Shown one piece after another: positions 12,994-13,966 of a DNA stretch of 13,966 nt. The translations under genes and the position numbers were made by a program. The stretch's first letter is position 1, and each line of letters begins with the position of its first letter. Below the pieces are notes generated by a model. The model was not told where the DNA came from, searched no databases, and saw only the letters and a program-made list of their open reading frames with translations. The DNA comes from an uncultured Veillonella sp. (lineage in GTDB: Bacteria; Bacillota; Negativicutes; Veillonellales; Veillonellaceae), in NCBI GenBank assembly GCA_900549805.1, contig URPV01000029.1, positions 1-13,966 on the forward strand, given 5' to 3'.

Positions 12994-13966
12994 CTATAGG
13001 ACGCTAGCCTTAACTAGCATGACCATTTCTACCTTGTCCTTAGTTTTACGCGCATGCTGAAAGAGCTTCCCTAAGAGGGGTATATCTCCTAAGAAGGGAA
13101 TTTTTTTATATTGAGCCCCGGTCCGATTATCCATGAGGCCCCCAATAACCAAAACTTCGCCCGGTTTCATCCTAACCCGAGTCTGGGCCTGGCGGGTGGA
13201 GATTTTATAGGCCTTCATCTCTGATACTAGCGTTGGAGACGATACCTCTGCGTAAACAGAGGCATCTACCGTTTTATCAGGACTAATATAAGGAGTCACA
13301 ATGAGCTTTATCCCCACATCTTCATATCGTACATGACTGGATTTTTCTCCATTTGTAGTGCTTTCCTCAAGAACTGGAACCCGATTACCAATAAGTATTT
13401 TAGCCTCCTCCCCATTGAGGGTCATAATGGATGGTTTGGCGATTAGGCTAGCCTTGCCCTGAGCCTGAGAAGCCGATAATTCTGGCTTAACAAACCAGCG
13501 ATAAGGATTACCATCAGACGCCTTACCAAAAGATATAGCCCCGTAAGATTTACTAGTATCCGTACCATGATTACTAAGGCCTAGCCAGGACCAATTAATG
13601 CCTAGCTCTTTAGCATAAGATTGTTCATAGGCTAGGATGGTCGCCTCCAAACGAACCTGTTTGGGCTCCTTATCTAATTGCGGGTAAAGGCTATAAATAG
13701 CCTGGGCTTGACTGGGTTTTACCCTAAGGAGGAGGGCATTGTTTTCCTTAAGAACAGCCATATTCGTGGGATCTACTAAGCTACTCAAGACCGCCTTTAA
13801 TGATTCTGGCCTCAGATGCTGAGGCTCCAACAAGATAGGTTGTTTAGCATCGTCCTTATCTCCCATATCCGTCCCATCTATCAAATACAAGTCCCCCTGC
13901 CGCTGAAGAGAAAAATGCTTGAGCCCTGCTAAAGATTCCAAAATCTCTTGTCCATCCTGGCCCTCA
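12994..13966 (-). CDS. secretin (type IV pilus PilQ / type II GspD family), C-terminal part
   Basis: The visible 323 codons are open to the window edge, so the start lies beyond 13966; the TTG at 13941 is only an internal leucine. Counting from that leucine as residue 1, an N-domain segment (about 30-95) is followed by the secretin domain. Hallmarks are AKPSIMTLNGEEAKILIGNRVP (168-189), VGIKLIVTPYISPD (209-222), MKPGEVLVIGGLMDN (259-273) and KKIPFLGDIPLLGKLFQ (279-295). Secretins form the outer-membrane ring through which type IV pili, type II secretion substrates or DNA-uptake pili pass. Pilus or competence use is more likely in Negativicutes, but the upstream genes that would decide are outside the window. 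Its presence implies a diderm cell. Confidence 0.9.
   Translation of the reverse strand, partial: EGQDGQEILESLAGLKHFSLQRQGDLYLIDGTDMGDKDDAKQPILLEPQHLRPESLKAVLSSLVDPTNMAVLKENNALLLRVKPSQAQAIYSLYPQLDKEPKQVRLEATILAYEQSYAKELGINWSWLGLSNHGTDTSKSYGAISFGKASDGNPYRWFVKPELSASQAQGKASLIAKPSIMTLNGEEAKILIGNRVPVLEESTTNGEKSSHVRYEDVGIKLIVTPYISPDKTVDASVYAEVSSPTLVSEMKAYKISTRQAQTRVRMKPGEVLVIGGLMDNRTGAQYKKIPFLGDIPLLGKLFQHARKTKDKVEMVMLVKASVL

Noticed and set aside
13939..13941. TTG as the start codon of the secretin gene
   Set aside because: The frame stays open to the window edge, and the protein would lack most of the N-domains normal for a secretin. The gene is cut by the window.

Overview
The window looks like chromosomal DNA from a diderm member of the Firmicutes, most probably class Negativicutes (Veillonella relatives). 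The inference rests on Firmicutes-style Shine-Dalgarno sites and intrinsic terminators, an ABC-F/YjbE-type TerC/RlmD gene run, and the C-terminal part of an outer-membrane secretin, which needs an outer membrane. No species marker is present, so the genus is not fixed. All genes lie on the minus strand except one dehydrogenase.

Left end (1-3470). A DUF456 membrane protein diverges from an NAD-dependent 2-hydroxyacid dehydrogenase of the L-lactate/malate dehydrogenase family. The dehydrogenase converges on an ACS-type MFS anion transporter across a strong bidirectional terminator (1849-1884). The transporter has a clear TTGACA-N17-TAGGAT promoter and a roughly 120-nt leader. That leader contains an 8-bp long-range stem and then an intrinsic-terminator-like hairpin just before the gene, which suggests attenuation.

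Centre (3376-7660). A tight four-gene operon, larA-larC-larE-larB, encodes a nickel-pincer (NPN) dependent 2-hydroxyacid racemase and the whole cofactor assembly line. LarB carboxylates nicotinic acid adenine dinucleotide, LarE inserts sulfur, LarC inserts nickel, and LarA uses the cofactor. Gene order is the reverse of pathway order, the junctions are coupled or overlapping, and a strong terminator follows larB. A near-perfect CRP/FNR-type palindrome, TGTGA-N6-TCACT, lies upstream of larA. With the neighbouring dehydrogenase and organic-anion carrier, this looks like a module for uptake, racemisation and oxidation of a 2-hydroxyacid. The substrate need not be lactate, because the dehydrogenase has Pro at the position that is Gln in lactate and Arg in malate dehydrogenases.

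Right part (7662-13966). Read along the minus strand, the order is: 3' part of a secretin gene (cut by the window edge), an ABC-F ribosome-associated ATPase, a YjbE/TerC-type metal exporter, an RlmD-type 23S rRNA uracil-C5 methyltransferase, a small membrane-anchored protein of unknown function, and a PsiE-family membrane protein with a terminator. The most unusual feature is at the 3' end of the methyltransferase gene. A 32-bp exact direct repeat encodes its C-terminal tail and recurs 109 bp downstream in the same relative frame, with its own stop. A long imperfect palindrome lies between the copies. This resembles the scar of an integrated or excised element that regenerates the gene end.

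No tRNA, rRNA, CRISPR array or intact transposase was seen.
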